Shown one piece after another: positions 10,833 to 21,008 of a stretch of DNA of 64,000 bases (the stretch's first letter is position 1; each line of letters starts with the position of its first letter). The DNA is taken from contig BCHX01000005.1 in the NCBI GenBank assembly GCA_001599755.1, positions 194,800 through 258,799 of the forward strand, written 5' to 3'. The notes under the pieces were generated by a model that was not told the origin of the DNA, did no database searches, and saw only the letters and a program-made list of their open reading frames with translations. The stretch is from Gliomastix tumulicola. Taxonomy: Eukaryota > Ascomycota > Sordariomycetes > Hypocreales > Bionectriaceae. The position numbers were made by a program, and so were the translations under genes.

Positions 10833-11462
10833 ATGGAGCCACGCGAGAGCTTGCCGATGCCCAACTTTCGGCAGGCAGCCGACAATCTGCACGCACTGGC
10901 GGAGCAAGTGAACCGGTGCAGCAACCTACCAGCTGTGGACGGCGGTATGCGGCTGGCAGCAATCCTGGAGAGGATGGAACAGAGAATGGAGAGGATGGAA
11001 CAGAGAATGGAGGCGATGGAGAGACGTATGGAAGAACGATTCGACGGGCTGCAGGCACAGCTAGGATCGCTGAGCCGGGAGGTGAAGGCAGAGTATGCAT
11101 TGGTATGACAAATGCTTGTGAGTGCGCGGGCTGACGAGAAGGCAGACGGTCCAATAATCTCGCGCGACAGATAAACAGCACGGCGGTGCGGAAGGATGCC
11201 AAGTTGGCTTCGTTACACAGTCTCCAGACTGGAGAGGTGATTGCAGGGTTCCCGGCGACGGTGGAGGAGGTTCTGCGATTGAACGGTGCGTTGACCTTGT
11301 CCCGGGATGGCACGAGAGTGAACTGACTGGATGTGATGGACAGCGAGAGACACCAATGGGTTGCTCAACGCCGTTGGAGTTACAACGCAGGGTACTTTGG
11401 ACGAGAGGAGGCGGCAGCTGCTCCTGTGCGCCGGGGTGGCGCAGTTGGGAATCACTTCGTAG
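10833..11462 (+). CDS. Small coiled-coil protein, fungal paralogue family, copy A
   Basis: Three exons, 10833-11102, 11171-11285 and 11344-11462, keep one frame and give 167 residues ending in TAG. Donors are GTATGA and GTGCGT, acceptors GACAG and GGACAG. The N-terminus reads MPNFRQAADNLHALAEQVNRC-NLPAVDGG, followed by a heptad-like run of repeated RMEQRMEAMERR (about residues 48-70) that predicts a coiled coil. Exon 2 encodes NSTAVRKDAKLASLHSLQTGE and GFPATVEEVLRL; exon 3 encodes GLLNAVGVTTQGTLDERRRQ and a hydrophobic end. The same architecture appears in the paralogue at 13521-14108. It belongs to a lineage-expanded family of small ascomycete proteins that I recognise only as hypothetical proteins. 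No enzymatic motif was seen. Intact open frames across three exons argue for an active gene. Confidence 0.72.
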
Positions 11463-11540
11463 GCAGGCAGAATAGACTGATTGTACAAGAGATGCTTTTT
11501 ATAGATAGTCTATACATAGGGCTACCACCTTGAATTACAC
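11344..11540 (+). repeat. Right arm of an inverted duplication (mirror of 13450-13612)
   Basis: From the last exon of copy A into its 3' flank, the sequence (GCCGGGGTGGCGCAG, GGCAGGCAGAA, ACAAGAGATGCTTTT, ATAGTCTATA, GGGCTACCA) is repeated in reverse complement at 13450-13560. The similarity extends about 80 bp beyond the stop codon, so more than the coding region was duplicated. Confidence 0.75.
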
Positions 11541-11984
11541 CGCCGGAGGCATGATTTCTCTTATAGAGGCCACCCGCAGGGTTGCAACACCGTAGTGAGC
11601 ATGGCGAACGTAGGTTGTTGTTCCAAGCGGAGCGTCACCGCATCTGCATGAGGTTGGTACTGTAGACAGTAGAAGGAACGAGCAGGCGGAGTGACACAGT
11701 ACGACCGGAGGGAGTGCTGTCTTGGTGAAGAGATGAACTGTGAATAGCTTCACGGGAGTGACATGGAATAAACATGGTGATAAAACACCCGCACGGAGTG
11801 GGTGAAAGCGACCGAGAGGGAGCGGGTTGCTGGAAACTGGCCTGGGCCAGAAAAATCGTGGACCAGGTCCATCACCATACAAAAGCCCGACTCGGTTCGG
11901 GCGTCTGTTAGGCGAATACGTGAGCCAGCCATATGTTTTCCTATCGAACCGTAGGTTCCCTTAAGGTTGCTTATAGGAAAACGC
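11541..11984. other. Intergenic, no gene recognised
   Basis: GC-rich sequence between copy A and the second leader-like repeat. The only frames are short and antisense and show no family features. Confidence 0.4.
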
Positions 11985-12400
11985 TGGACCAGTGGCCCAA
12001 ATTGGGTCCTGGGCTGGCTCAGCCTATCAGAGCTCCGCTCAATGGTTGCCTGACTTTCCAGGCGTGAAGCGACGGATGGAAGGGAAGACCGTGCTTGCAC
12101 GGGCTGTTGGTTTGATCACGTAGTTAAAGCCCCGGAGGGGCTGGTCATAGACTGGGGCGACAGGTAGAAGCACCAGTGGTCGATAACAGCAAAGCAGTGG
12201 GGAACACTGACTGCTGATTGGCGGGGAGCTCTTCTGACTGACCCGCAGCACTGGCAAGACACAGAGAGGTGGGTGGCCCATAAGACGGCGTCTTCCACCT
12301 GAGAAGGCCGAGCGTGAACGCTCTCTTGTAGAAACCTCGTTTTACATACATGTTGTTGCGAGAGCAACCAGACGGGAGGCCTTGGAACGAAGAGGTGAGT
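11985..12400 (+). repeat. Duplicated promoter/leader sequence, copy B
   Basis: This is the counterpart of 10150-10560, with GTGGCCCAAATTGGG at about 11991, ACTGGGGCGACAGG and GAAGCACCAGT at about 12152-12175, ATTGG at about 12217, GGCAAGACAC near 12252, a TTTTACATACAT block and a GTGAGT donor-like site at 12395. What it would drive is unclear, because the sequence 3' of it differs from the coiled-coil gene and runs into AT-rich DNA after about 430 bp. Confidence 0.5.
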
Positions 12401-12417
12401 GGCTAGCATCGGTTGTG

Positions 12418-12819
12418 ATGCAGTCTTTGGACATGGGCGAAGCCGGCAGGCAGCGGGAGCGAAAAAGACGGTTTGAGGGATACAAACAGCACGAACGGGA
12501 AGTGAGACGGAAGGCAGGTATGACACACAGGCAGTGTCCTGTACACACCGGGGGGGAGGCACCAAGTGCTCAGTGGGTGAGCAGCGCACGGCGGTACGTT
12601 GAAGAGCATCTGCTTCTTGAGCTCGACTATGTGGAGAGCGTGCCTTGGGAAGACGGGAGGATGTTGCCCGTCATTCATGACCTGCTCATGGAAAGTGTCT
12701 GGGGACTGGAGCGTGGTTGCGCCCTTGGTCTTTCCTGGTGGGAAGACAGCAGTGCCAGGGGGGCACCGGAGAGGAGCCCTCGTCTCGTGATGGACCCGGC
12801 CCGTTTGGGCGGCTACTGA
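12418..12819 (+). CDS. Doubtful 133-codon frame next to AT block
   Basis: An ATG frame encodes an arginine-rich start (GRQRERKRRFEGYKQHERE) and then RRYVEEHLLLELDYVESVPW, ending exactly where AT-rich sequence begins. It follows leader copy B, but the GTGAGT at 12395 just upstream would place this ATG inside an intron if the leader works as proposed. I do not recognise the protein. It may be a gene truncated by the AT-rich insertion or a chance frame. Confidence 0.28.
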   Translation: MQSLDMGEAGRQRERKRRFEGYKQHEREVRRKAGMTHRQCPVHTGGEAPSAQWVSSARRYVEEHLLLELDYVESVPWEDGRMLPVIHDLLMESVWGLERGCALGLSWWEDSSARGAPERSPRLVMDPARLGGY

Positions 12820-13450
12820 ATATACTATATATATACTATTTACTATATATATTAGAATAATTACTTAAATAAATTAAATATTTTACTAGTTATATTAGTC
12901 CTATTCAGCGCAAGCGCCTTAAAAGGTCACTCTTTTTAATTAAGCGTGGAGCACTCTAATAAGTTAATTAGCACTAGGACTTAATTTAAGCCACTAGGCT
13001 AGAGCTTTTCTATAAGCTAATACTAAGGAAATTTATAATTTAATAGAAAAATTAATATAAGTCTTATATATTTAATTAATAAATATTTAAATTAATTTAT
13101 ATTTTAATATAAAATTAAATTAAATTAAATTAAATTAAATTTATAATTTAATTAATTTTAAAATATATAATTTTTAAATTAATTACCTCTTTTATTATAT
13201 AATTTGTTACTTTATAATAAATATTTTATATTATTTTATTTTATATTTATTTATTTAATATTATTTTTATTACTTTATTTTATTTATTTTTAATTATTTA
13301 AGTATTACTCCTCCTATTAAATTATTAATAGCTTTATATAGATAAAATAATACTTCACTTAAAATAATAACCTTTATTCACTATATTCACTATAATATTA
13401 TAACCTTATAAGTAGCAACTATAAGGAGAATACGCCCTATAGGATTTATA
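12820..13450. repeat. Small AT-rich (RIP-like) block
   Basis: About 0.6 kb almost without G or C, including an (AAATT)n tract at about 13112-13141. It sits between the two arms of the inverted coiled-coil gene pair. Composition and sharp edges match the larger blocks to the right, so it is probably a RIP-mutated insertion remnant. No transposon domain is readable. Confidence 0.7.
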
Positions 13451-13612
13451 TTTAGAGTGGTAGCCCTATATAGACTATCTAATAAAAGCATCTCTTGTAT
13501 AATTAGTCTGTTCTGCCTGCCTATGAAGCGATTCCCATCTGCGCCACCCCGGCGTGCAAGTTGCCATTTATCTCTGCCCCCAGACCACGAAGCAAATCGT
13601 CCACACCTCCCG
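13450..13612 (-). repeat. Left-pointing arm of the inverted duplication (mirror of 11344-11540)
   Basis: The reverse complement carries the same order of blocks as 11425-11530: GCCGGGGTGGCGCAG, GGCAGGCAGAA, ACAAGAGATGCTTTT, TAGTCTATA and GGGCTACCA. Differences are mostly transitions. It covers the last exon and 3' flank of copy B. Confidence 0.75.
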
Positions 13613-14108
13613 CTGTGCCATACACACACACCTGTTAGCATATAGCGCTCACTGACTCCCGCCCAGGGCAACATACCCGTCAAGTGCAAGGCCTCGTCCA
13701 CAGTTGCGGGGAAGCCGTCCATCGGCTCGCCTGTCTCCAGGCTCCGTAGGGGNTTTAACCGAGCGTCGCCACGCACCGCCGTGCTGTTCTCCCTGGCCAT
13801 CAGGCCATTATAGTACCTGTCTCCATGTCAGCCTACCGTCCACGGTCTCCTTGTAGTCGGCCTGCCTACTGGGCATCCGTCCTGCGCCTCTGTGTCTCCA
13901 GCTGCGCATCTAACGAATCAAATCGTTCCCTCATGAACACGCTCATGCCAGCCAGCTCTCGCTGTATTCCTAATAGTGCCTCGCTGAGCTGTGCACCGCC
14001 ATCCACGGCGGGAAGGTGAATGCAACGGCGCATGTTCTCAGCAACCGTGTGCAGACTGTCGGCCACCTCCGCAAAATCAGGCATGTTGGGACGCTCTCGC
14101 ACCTCCAT
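13521..14108 (-). CDS. Small coiled-coil protein, fungal paralogue family, copy B
   Basis: Exons 14108-13870, 13792-13677 and 13612-13521 join in frame to 148 residues, with introns at 13793-13869 (GTAGGC donor, GGCCAG acceptor) and 13613-13676 (GTATGT donor, CACAG acceptor, ATGCTAAC branch point). Without splicing, the frame would stop just past the first donor. The protein parallels copy A: MPDFAEVADSLHTVAENMRRC-HLPAVDGG, a helical stretch, NSTAVRGDARL-PLRSLETGE, GFPATVDEALHL, and GGVDDLLRGLGAEINGNLHAGVAQ. It lacks the RMEQ heptad expansion of copy A. Base 13753 is an n inside exon 2, leaving one residue unknown. Function unknown. The two copies face each other 3' to 3' across the AT block. 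Confidence 0.7.
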
Positions 14109-14434
14109 CTTGGAGGCAATCACTGTCTGCCTCTCGTCGACAGGCCGAAGAAGAAAAGGGACAGATACTCGCCCGAGAAAACCTCGCAGTTAGCGTGTTG
14201 CACGACGATGCAACAGGAGAAAAGGGAAAAGGGTCAAACCCGGCCAACGCCCGACGTTGTAGTGGATCCGCTACGCATCACCGCGTTCCGGTATTTCCTC
14301 TAGAATCTTAGGTCGTTGCTAGACCCACCTCAGCCCCCCTTGCTCCAGGGGAAGCTCTCACAACTTGAACTGAATTCCTCGGTCGCCAATTCTTGCTACG
14401 CCGCCTGCTCGACAGGCGCCCGGTATCTGCGGCC
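14109..14434. other. Divergent promoter region between coiled-coil copy B and the APH-like gene
   Basis: The part up to about 14240 resembles, in reverse complement, the sequence before copy A (CCCTTTTC, TGCANCGNCGTGCA, GAGGTTTTCT), so the duplication includes upstream sequence. The remainder is the promoter of the gene starting at 14435. Confidence 0.5.
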
Positions 14435-16118
14435 ATGTCATCAGGAGGAAGCGGCGTGTGCTCCGGCGATAAGAGCGTATACCGTCGCGCTCACGCCGAG
14501 CGCGAGAGCCTCATCGAGTCAATCCGGCACGCCGACGTCCTCGCCCTCGCCGCGACGTATCACGCTGGCGGCGGTCTGGGGTGCCACTTCTTCAGGGAGC
14601 CAGCGCGCGGGAGCTACAACATCTGCTTCTTTGTCGAATTCGACCCCGCTGCGGGGGCGACGTCCGGCGAGAAGAGCAGTGATGACCATGTCCACGGAGA
14701 CCAATGGGTCGTTAGGGTGCCGCTGCAGCCCATGTTTGGGTTTGCCGTCAGGGACAAGGTCGACAGCGAGGCTGCCACAATGAGGTAGGTACATCTACGG
14801 AGAGGGGGCGGCGGGGAGAGAAAGAGGTCTAGTTGACCGCGAGCTAACAAACACCAGACTCGTTGCTGAACGCACCAGCATCCCGATCCCACGCGTTATC
14901 GCCTATGCCACAGGGGATGAATCCAAGCCCATTCCAACATTTCTTATTCTTGAATACGTCGAGGGCACAGTCCTCAACACGGCTAAGCTACGCGAGCTCA
15001 CCGCCGAGAAGAAGGCGACGCTCTACGAGGCCCTAGCCGACGTGTATCTCCAGCTCCGGCGGCTCGAGTTCCCGGCTATCGGCGTCCTCGCCACGGAACG
15101 CGGGAACGAGAACGCCAGTACTATTGCTAGTACCTCGGTCGTTGTGCGGGCGAGGACCGTATTCACCATCGACACCAACGACCTGCAGATGACGGGCCGA
15201 GACCCGGCGGCGGTGCAAAGCCAATACGATGAGTACAGAGACCCGGCGGGCAGGCTGACGTCGGCTTCAGCCTACGTTAGCATGCTGCTCGACCTCGCCG
15301 ACAGGTCACAGCAAGGCTGGGCAGAAGTTACACCGGAGAACCTGTTCAACATGCATACAGCCAGGGAGTTCACCCTTGACACCTGGCTGAAGCCAGAGTT
15401 CAACGCAGGGCCCTTTGTCCTGACGCACGGGGACTTTGATGGCCGGAACATCCTCGTTGATGATAATTACAACATCGTGGCTGTCTTAGACTGGGAGTGG
15501 AGCTGTGTCATGCCGCTGCAGTTCCTCACGCCGCCGCTGTGGCTCTCAACTACTAACATGGGCCTAATGGCTAGTCGAGCCTTCTATAACATGACGGTTC
15601 GGGACGAAATCAACACTCTCCTCACAATAGTACGATCGAGAGAGCAGGCGGCCTTTGGCAGCGACCAGATTAGTCTAGCAGATGAGTGGGATATAGCCAA
15701 GCCTAGAGGCGGCTTCTTCGTCCCATACGGTTTGATACACGGACATACTATGGACTGGTTTGCAGACCTCACTATCCATCGCCTCCGGGGAGAAGAGCTG
15801 GAAAAGCAGGTCATGGAATTCATGGGTCAGGACAAGCGCAGATGGGGCGCTGTCAAGAAGCGGGCGGATGTAAACGCGGAAGCAGCGGGCGCCGCTAGTA
15901 TGCTGGCATGGATGAGATCCAGGGCATGGGTAGTATGTTCAAAGTGGTTCGCCATGTATCGCCATCCTCCCGTTCAAGTGAGGATGATTGCTATGACCCT
16001 ATGCGGGACGGCAACAGCCTGCATGCTAGCCTACTCCCTCCGGTGGTGGTGGGCGCGGGCCAAGCTAGTCTTCGAACAGCCGCCTGTACTCTCGCAGCTT
16101 CTTCTCGCACTCCTCTAG
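14435..16118 (+). CDS. Aminoglycoside phosphotransferase (APH)-fold protein
   Basis: Exons 14435-14784 and 14858-16118 join over a 73 bp intron (GTAGGT donor, GCTAAC branch point, ACCAG acceptor) to give 536 residues. The N-lobe reads GSYNICFFVEF and, after a loop, QWVVRVPLQP; the hinge region reads FLILEYVEG. The catalytic loop is HGDFDGRNILVD (from about residue 307), followed by the metal-binding VLDWEWS. These are the Brenner-type and DxD equivalents of the APH/choline-kinase fold. Such proteins are expanded in filamentous fungi and their small-molecule substrates are mostly unknown; the name does not imply drug resistance. The last 120 residues include a hydrophobic stretch (AMTLCGTATACMLAY) and overlap, on the opposite strand, the end of a broken gene, so the native C-terminus may have been replaced. 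Confidence 0.78.
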
Positions 16119-16708
16119 TTCATTTTCAATCCTCTCGGTAATATCCTCCATGGCTTCCAGCTCTTCTTGCATATCCCTTGCATAAGAGGAATCAGGGGCC
16201 GTTTTGTCATCAGAAAACCCCTACATTGGTCGGCTATCTTGAACTAGGGTCTCATGCTCGTAGCGCAGCTCGTCGTTAAAAGTCCAGTATACCAAGCCAT
16301 CACTTGTGCTTATCTAGCGACCAAAAGCACACGCTTCCTCATTTTGAGGATGCCGATAACTTCGCTTCCTATCTGCCCCGACGAAAATCGGCCTGCCAGC
16401 AAAGAACTCGCGGTACGAGCATATCCGTTGACGGATGGATTGAGACTGGCCATGCCCTGGCACCTTCGAAGGCCCTGAGATAATAGGCGATATAGTCCAA
16501 ACCGCAAAGTAACATCGCTGTATTGCCGTGGAATCACCCAGCAGTCTACTTTGCAATCTTTGTCGCAAGTATCTTTCGGTGCCTTTGCCTGAAACTGTAG
16601 AAGTAGAAGACACTCCCCGTCGAAGCAGAATATTTGGGGGCAGTTGTAGTTGACTGCATAACTGGGGGGAGGTCGGCACTGCCTGGTCAGATTGGAGTGG
16701 TTACTCAC
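16065..16708 (-). pseudogene. Broken gene of an unnamed fungal protein family with C-terminal coiled coil
   Basis: Read from 16708 leftward, the frame gives CPQIFCFDGECLLLLQFQA, KVDCWVIPRQYSDVTLRFGLY and RLLSQGLRRCQG, a pattern I associate with a large family of uncharacterised fungal proteins. Near 16420 the reading shifts frame to REFFAGRPIFVGADRKRSY, then passes a TAG, continues as DGLVYWTFNDELRYEHETL, passes a second TAG, and ends as an acidic coiled coil (QEELEAMEDITERIENELEE) at a TAG at 16065-16067. One frameshift and two in-frame TAGs make it a pseudogene. It overlaps the 3' end of the APH-like gene antisense. The start of the gene, beyond 16708, was not identified. Confidence 0.65.
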
Positions 16709-17031
16709 CCTCGAAGTTCCCTTGATAGGTTTGCATCCACGCCCCTTTGCAAGTACCCCAGACTGCCACCGTATTTCGGGGTTTTGGTTGGCAGGTCGGC
16801 AGCTGCCCCGTCACTTGGTGGAAACAATTCTTGAGACGCACGACCATACAATTTGGGAGGCAGATGTCTCATGTTTTCTCTCCACCATGTGCCCATCTGT
16901 ACCCCGCAGAAATGAAGTGGGGTGAATGATGGAGAGAGGCGGACTTCGGATAAATGGATTTTCAGTTTGCCGCCACAGCACACGGAGAATTCTGCCCCTT
17001 CTAAAGCTCCATCGTCTCTGGAGAGTCACCT
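16709..17031. other. Intergenic spacer upstream of a kinase-like gene
   Basis: It probably holds the lost 5' part of the pseudogene to the left and the promoter of the gene at 17032. The small frames on both strands show no family features. Confidence 0.4.
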
Positions 17032-17865
17032 ATGGACGCACAACCCTTCTGCGATAGCTCCAGCGACTGGGGAGACTATGGGCATGCCGCCAAGTCTGGC
17101 ACTAGCGATGCCAAATCTCTCGCTGACTTGCTAGATGACGAAGGTCAACGAGAACAGCCCTTCGTACGACGCCTCCCTATCCAATACCTGCCCAGTCCCA
17201 CGACCTCTTTCTATATGCTAATCAAGCTCTCCAAGCAGGTTTTCAAGCTCGGCTGGCGTCGCGTGAGAGCTCGTGGGACCCTTTGTGACCATCACCCGAA
17301 CGTCGCCTTCCTCCGAATTACCCCCAGCGTGCTCGACCCCCTTCTGTCGCTACTCGAGCGCCACCTCCCGAAAGCCTGGAGGGATTGGCTGGAATACCGA
17401 CACCCCGAGTTTTTCCTCCCCTCAAAGGTTGTGGTGAAGAAGCAGAAAACCAATTGGGAGGAAGAATTCGACAACGAGAAGAATATCTACAAAGCCCTGG
17501 TGCCGTTGCAGGAAACTGTGGTGCCCAAGTTCTACGGGGAGGCTACGTGTGTCGACGGCTTCGAGGGGACGAGCTCGCGAGCCCTTGTTCTATCAAATGT
17601 CGACGGCATCCAGCTGAACGAGGTCCCACGGCTGAACCTTGTAGACCTAAAGGCCATGCTCTCAAGCTGTCTTACAGCCCTCGCTCGCCTGAAGGTAGCC
17701 CACGGCGATCCGAAACTGGATAACTTTCTGCTTGTCGGGGATAGAGTCATGGCCATTGACTTTGATTCGGCGTACATGATGGACGAAGAGGACCCTGACC
17801 GTGAAGTTTACTTCGACGTATCGCATCTTTCTAGTGTCTATAAAATTATTGACTGGGATGAATGA
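17032..17865 (+). CDS. Kinase-like protein, short fungal HGD type
   Basis: Single exon, 277 residues, ATG at 17032, TGA at 17863-17865. The C-lobe core is HGDPKLDNFLLVGDRVMAIDFD: HGDPKLDN (from residue 224) corresponds to the HRDxxxxN catalytic loop and DFD (243-245) to the DFG metal-binding motif. The N-lobe carries a lysine-rich strand (SKVVVKKQKTNWEEEFDNEK) compatible with a beta-3 lysine and a following helix. No canonical glycine-rich loop was seen, and the protein ends about 30 residues after the DFD motif. Small kinase-like proteins of this type are frequent in ascomycete accessory regions and their targets are unknown. It may phosphorylate protein or small molecules, or be inactive. 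A Ste20-type kinase begins 245 bp downstream on the same strand. Confidence 0.7.
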   Translation: MDAQPFCDSSSDWGDYGHAAKSGTSDAKSLADLLDDEGQREQPFVRRLPIQYLPSPTTSFYMLIKLSKQVFKLGWRRVRARGTLCDHHPNVAFLRITPSVLDPLLSLLERHLPKAWRDWLEYRHPEFFLPSKVVVKKQKTNWEEEFDNEKNIYKALVPLQETVVPKFYGEATCVDGFEGTSSRALVLSNVDGIQLNEVPRLNLVDLKAMLSSCLTALARLKVAHGDPKLDNFLLVGDRVMAIDFDSAYMMDEEDPDREVYFDVSHLSSVYKIIDWDE

Positions 17866-18109
17866 AATATAAAGCATACACGGTCCTAACGTACCGAGAT
17901 GTTGATTAGAACGTCGACCACATGGCATAAGCACCGGATTTCAGTCTTTCAGCAGTCTCCACACTTCGTACCTCGATTGGGCCTAGTGAAGCGGGGTCGC
18001 TGGGTGCATCAGTTTGCCCAGCTCCGATCCCTTTCTGTTTCCTTTGCCCTTCTTCTCCACCAAGGCCCGAACCTTCGACCACATCCCATCCTATCCCACG
18101 AGCAACCGA

Positions 18110-20112
18110 ATGGCATATTCACTACCGCCTTACAGGCAGGATGCGATTGCGGATGCCGGGCTCATGCAATCGGAACTTGAGCAGCAAGACGGCAATATTG
18201 ACAAGCGACTACAGAATTACCGACTGACGGAACTCATTGGCAAAGGAAGCTTTGGGCGAGTCTACAAGGCGGTCGATCAGGCGACTAGGGGCTCTGTTGC
18301 GATCAAAGTGATCAATATCGAAGATGGTGATCGACAAGACCAGCATGCCGATACATTGAGTGACATCCGCAAAGAAATCAGCACATTGCGCGCGTTGTCA
18401 GGGAGTGGCGCCACGAACATCAACACTATCATCGACGATTTTCTCGTGGGGTCTTTCATCTGCGTGGTCACTGAGTTCTGCGCCGGAGGAAGTGTCTCCA
18501 CGTTGATGAAGCCGACGGGTTCTGTCCCAGAAAGATGGATTATTCCCATTCTGCGGGAGGTGAGCGAGGGGCTTGCTTGGGTTCATGATCAAGGAATTGT
18601 TCATCGAGACATCAAGTGCGCGAACGTTCTTATCCACGACGATGGCAGGGTGCAGCTTTGCGACTTCGGTGTTGCTGGCATCGTCGAGACGAGATACGAC
18701 AAACGGAACACGTTCATTGGAACATTGCACTGGATGGCGCCTGAAATGTTTGATCTGGACATTGAATATGGTAAAGAAGTTGATATCTGGGCCTTCGGAT
18801 CTCTGGCTTTTGAGGCGGCGACAGGGCTACCGCCTAATGCTAGGCTTCGCGACATTTCTCGCCTCGGCAGCCACCTAAGGCAGAACGCTCCCCGCCTTGA
18901 TGGAGATCAATACTCAGGCGGCCTCAAAGATCTCGTTGCGTTTTGCCTGACCGAGGACTGGTCGAAACGCCCGTCGATCGGCGAAGTCCGGAGACATCCC
19001 CTCATATTTGGCACCGCTGCCAGCTGGCCAACCTCTTCACTAGCCGAGTTTGTTCAAGACTTCAAACGCTGGGAGTCGCACGGTGGGAGTCGCACATCCT
19101 TGTTCTCGGGCGGCGGTGCTCAGAGACAGAATCTCCCACTGGCATCGCCCGGGCCTCTGGATGACTGGGACTTTACCAACTGGCCTGGAACGATTATGCA
19201 GCGACCTCCGATTGCGGCACCACCAGTCGCAAGAGATTCATCGATAGGGGGTCTTTTGACAAGACGGCGTCATAACCTTTCCCCCAACACTCAATCAGTA
19301 ACGACACCTTTGGAGAAGCTATTCGATTCTCACACGCTTACTGGCTATGGCGAGTACGCGCGTGACTACTATCAGAGCCTTCCGTTGAGATCTGAACCAG
19401 GCCCGAATGATGCAGTACGTGAATCCTTGATTGATCTCGATGAAGCATTGGCAACCATCAAACCCAAGCCTAAGACAAGGCTCAACGCCAGGGGAGTTGG
19501 AGCGCGCCGGCAGACGTTGGAATGGAAATTCCCCCAAGCTATTCCACCCGATCCGGAGCTTATTGAAGCGCCGCCGACGCCCTCTTGCGAGATAAACCAT
19601 GGCAGCATCGATCCGGGCCACTTCATGATAGACAAGCGCCAGTCAATCTTGAGCCTGATTGACCTGGACGATTGTGTACCATTGGACACCTCAGAAGGCC
19701 GACCACGCACGGCTACCTCCGAGTCTGGATCGACCATCTCAGACAGGGAGAGCTTTCCCTTTGAGCAGACCTTGATGGGCTCAACACGGATGCGAGAGCC
19801 ATCCGTCTATGTCGAGGATCACACCAGCTCGACTCATGGGCACCAGGTGCATAACGCGCGCGTGAGTGGGCCCAGGAGCAGGCTGACGAGCTGGAGGCAG
19901 CTATATCAGACGGGACTTACTATCGTGTGGATGCTGCAGACCCTTCAGTGTTTCCCTCCAGCTCATATGAGTTACCTGCGCTTCCCGAAGCTCCGTCGTC
20001 CTGGGTATTAGAGGGTCATGCTTCCGACGAGGATATGAAGGCAGAGATGCGCCGCATGCTGTTGAGTCTGAACCAACATTTAGACGCGATAAAACGATTT
20101 ACGGCATCTTAG
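18110..20112 (+). CDS. Ste20/GCK-type serine/threonine protein kinase, C-terminus frameshifted
   Basis: The start is the ATG of MAYSLPPYRQ. All kinase hallmarks are present: glycine loop GKGSFG (44-49), VAIK lysine 66, HRDIKCAN (165-172), DFGVAG (185-190), GTLHWMAPE in the activation segment and DIWAFGSLAFE. The early HRDIKCAN plus GTLHWMAPE pattern fits the germinal-centre-kinase branch of Ste20 kinases (Kic1/Nak1-like), which act in polarity and septation. A long S/T/P-rich tail follows. The unbroken frame stops at 20011 in a sequence without family character. One base out of frame from about 19863, another frame reads EWAQEQADELEAAISDGTYY and then DEDMKAEMRRMLLSLNQHLD, stopping at 20112, and looks like the true conserved C-terminal helix. 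A one-base indel, assembly error or missed intron separates them. It may be a diverging extra copy, not the housekeeping orthologue. Confidence 0.75.
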
Positions 20113-21008
20113 AGGGTCACGCTACGGTATTTGGACGATGGTTTGGACGATATCGTGTTGATTGATTTTAGACTAGCTTGAAAATGTTGACAAAGAGTTG
20201 GTCAAACTTGAGGGCAACGAACAAAGCAACGCATACGGTTGAAAAGAAAACACCGGCCGGTGTGCATAGGTATTTCAGGGCGATCCAAATAGAGTTAACC
20301 AAAGACGGTATCATGCGAGCGCGCGCTGGGAGACGTCATGTATCCCCGCTGCACAAGGGTTCTTTGTTTCTTTAGTTAGCATGTATGCAGAGAATCCCAC
20401 TGTTGAGTTGCATCCGATTCTTACTATTCCTGAGGGCGGCATGCTTCACATGCGCGAGACTGCATGACCTTACACGAGGTAAGGTCGACCTCATGTGTCC
20501 ATTGACCGCAGTTCTCCTCGCAAGGAAACCCGTCCACTACCGTGTGAGGTTTGTGCTCACAGCCAATCCAGGCCATAGTGCGTTTAGACATTTCTACTCG
20601 CGTTAGACATTGGTAGGTCAGAGCGGCTTCATAATGCTGGCTTGAGGGACAAACATACTAGCTGAACTTGCCAAGGGTAGATCAGATGAGCGAGGATGTT
20701 GCGTGCTACACGATGAGGCTGGTAGCGGGAAAAGGCCGATGGACGGTTTCTATGTAAGGATAGAGCTGGGATGGATGGAAACTTCATTATAATGCTCTGG
20801 AACATTATGTCTTTTTATACTATGCCCTCGACAGAACATCATAAATACACGATGGAAGAAATGGCATCAGAGAGTTAGACTTTCTGCATAAACTTTAAGT
20901 GGATGGATCAGGCTTAACGTATCAATTTTGCTTTTTAGCACAACTTCATAGCTGGCTGCAGTGACCGAGCGTTATCCGAGCCAGTCACCGTCGATTTGCC
21001 TCACATTC
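20113..21008. other. Intergenic region between two kinase loci
   Basis: About 0.9 kb of mixed composition lying 3' of both flanking genes. No coding frame over 75 codons has recognisable features, and no repeat family was identified. Confidence 0.5.

Noticed and set aside
14435..16118. Antibiotic-resistance gene based on the APH fold
   Set aside because: Fungal APH-fold proteins are a large expanded group without known drug substrates. Motifs alone do not support a resistance role.
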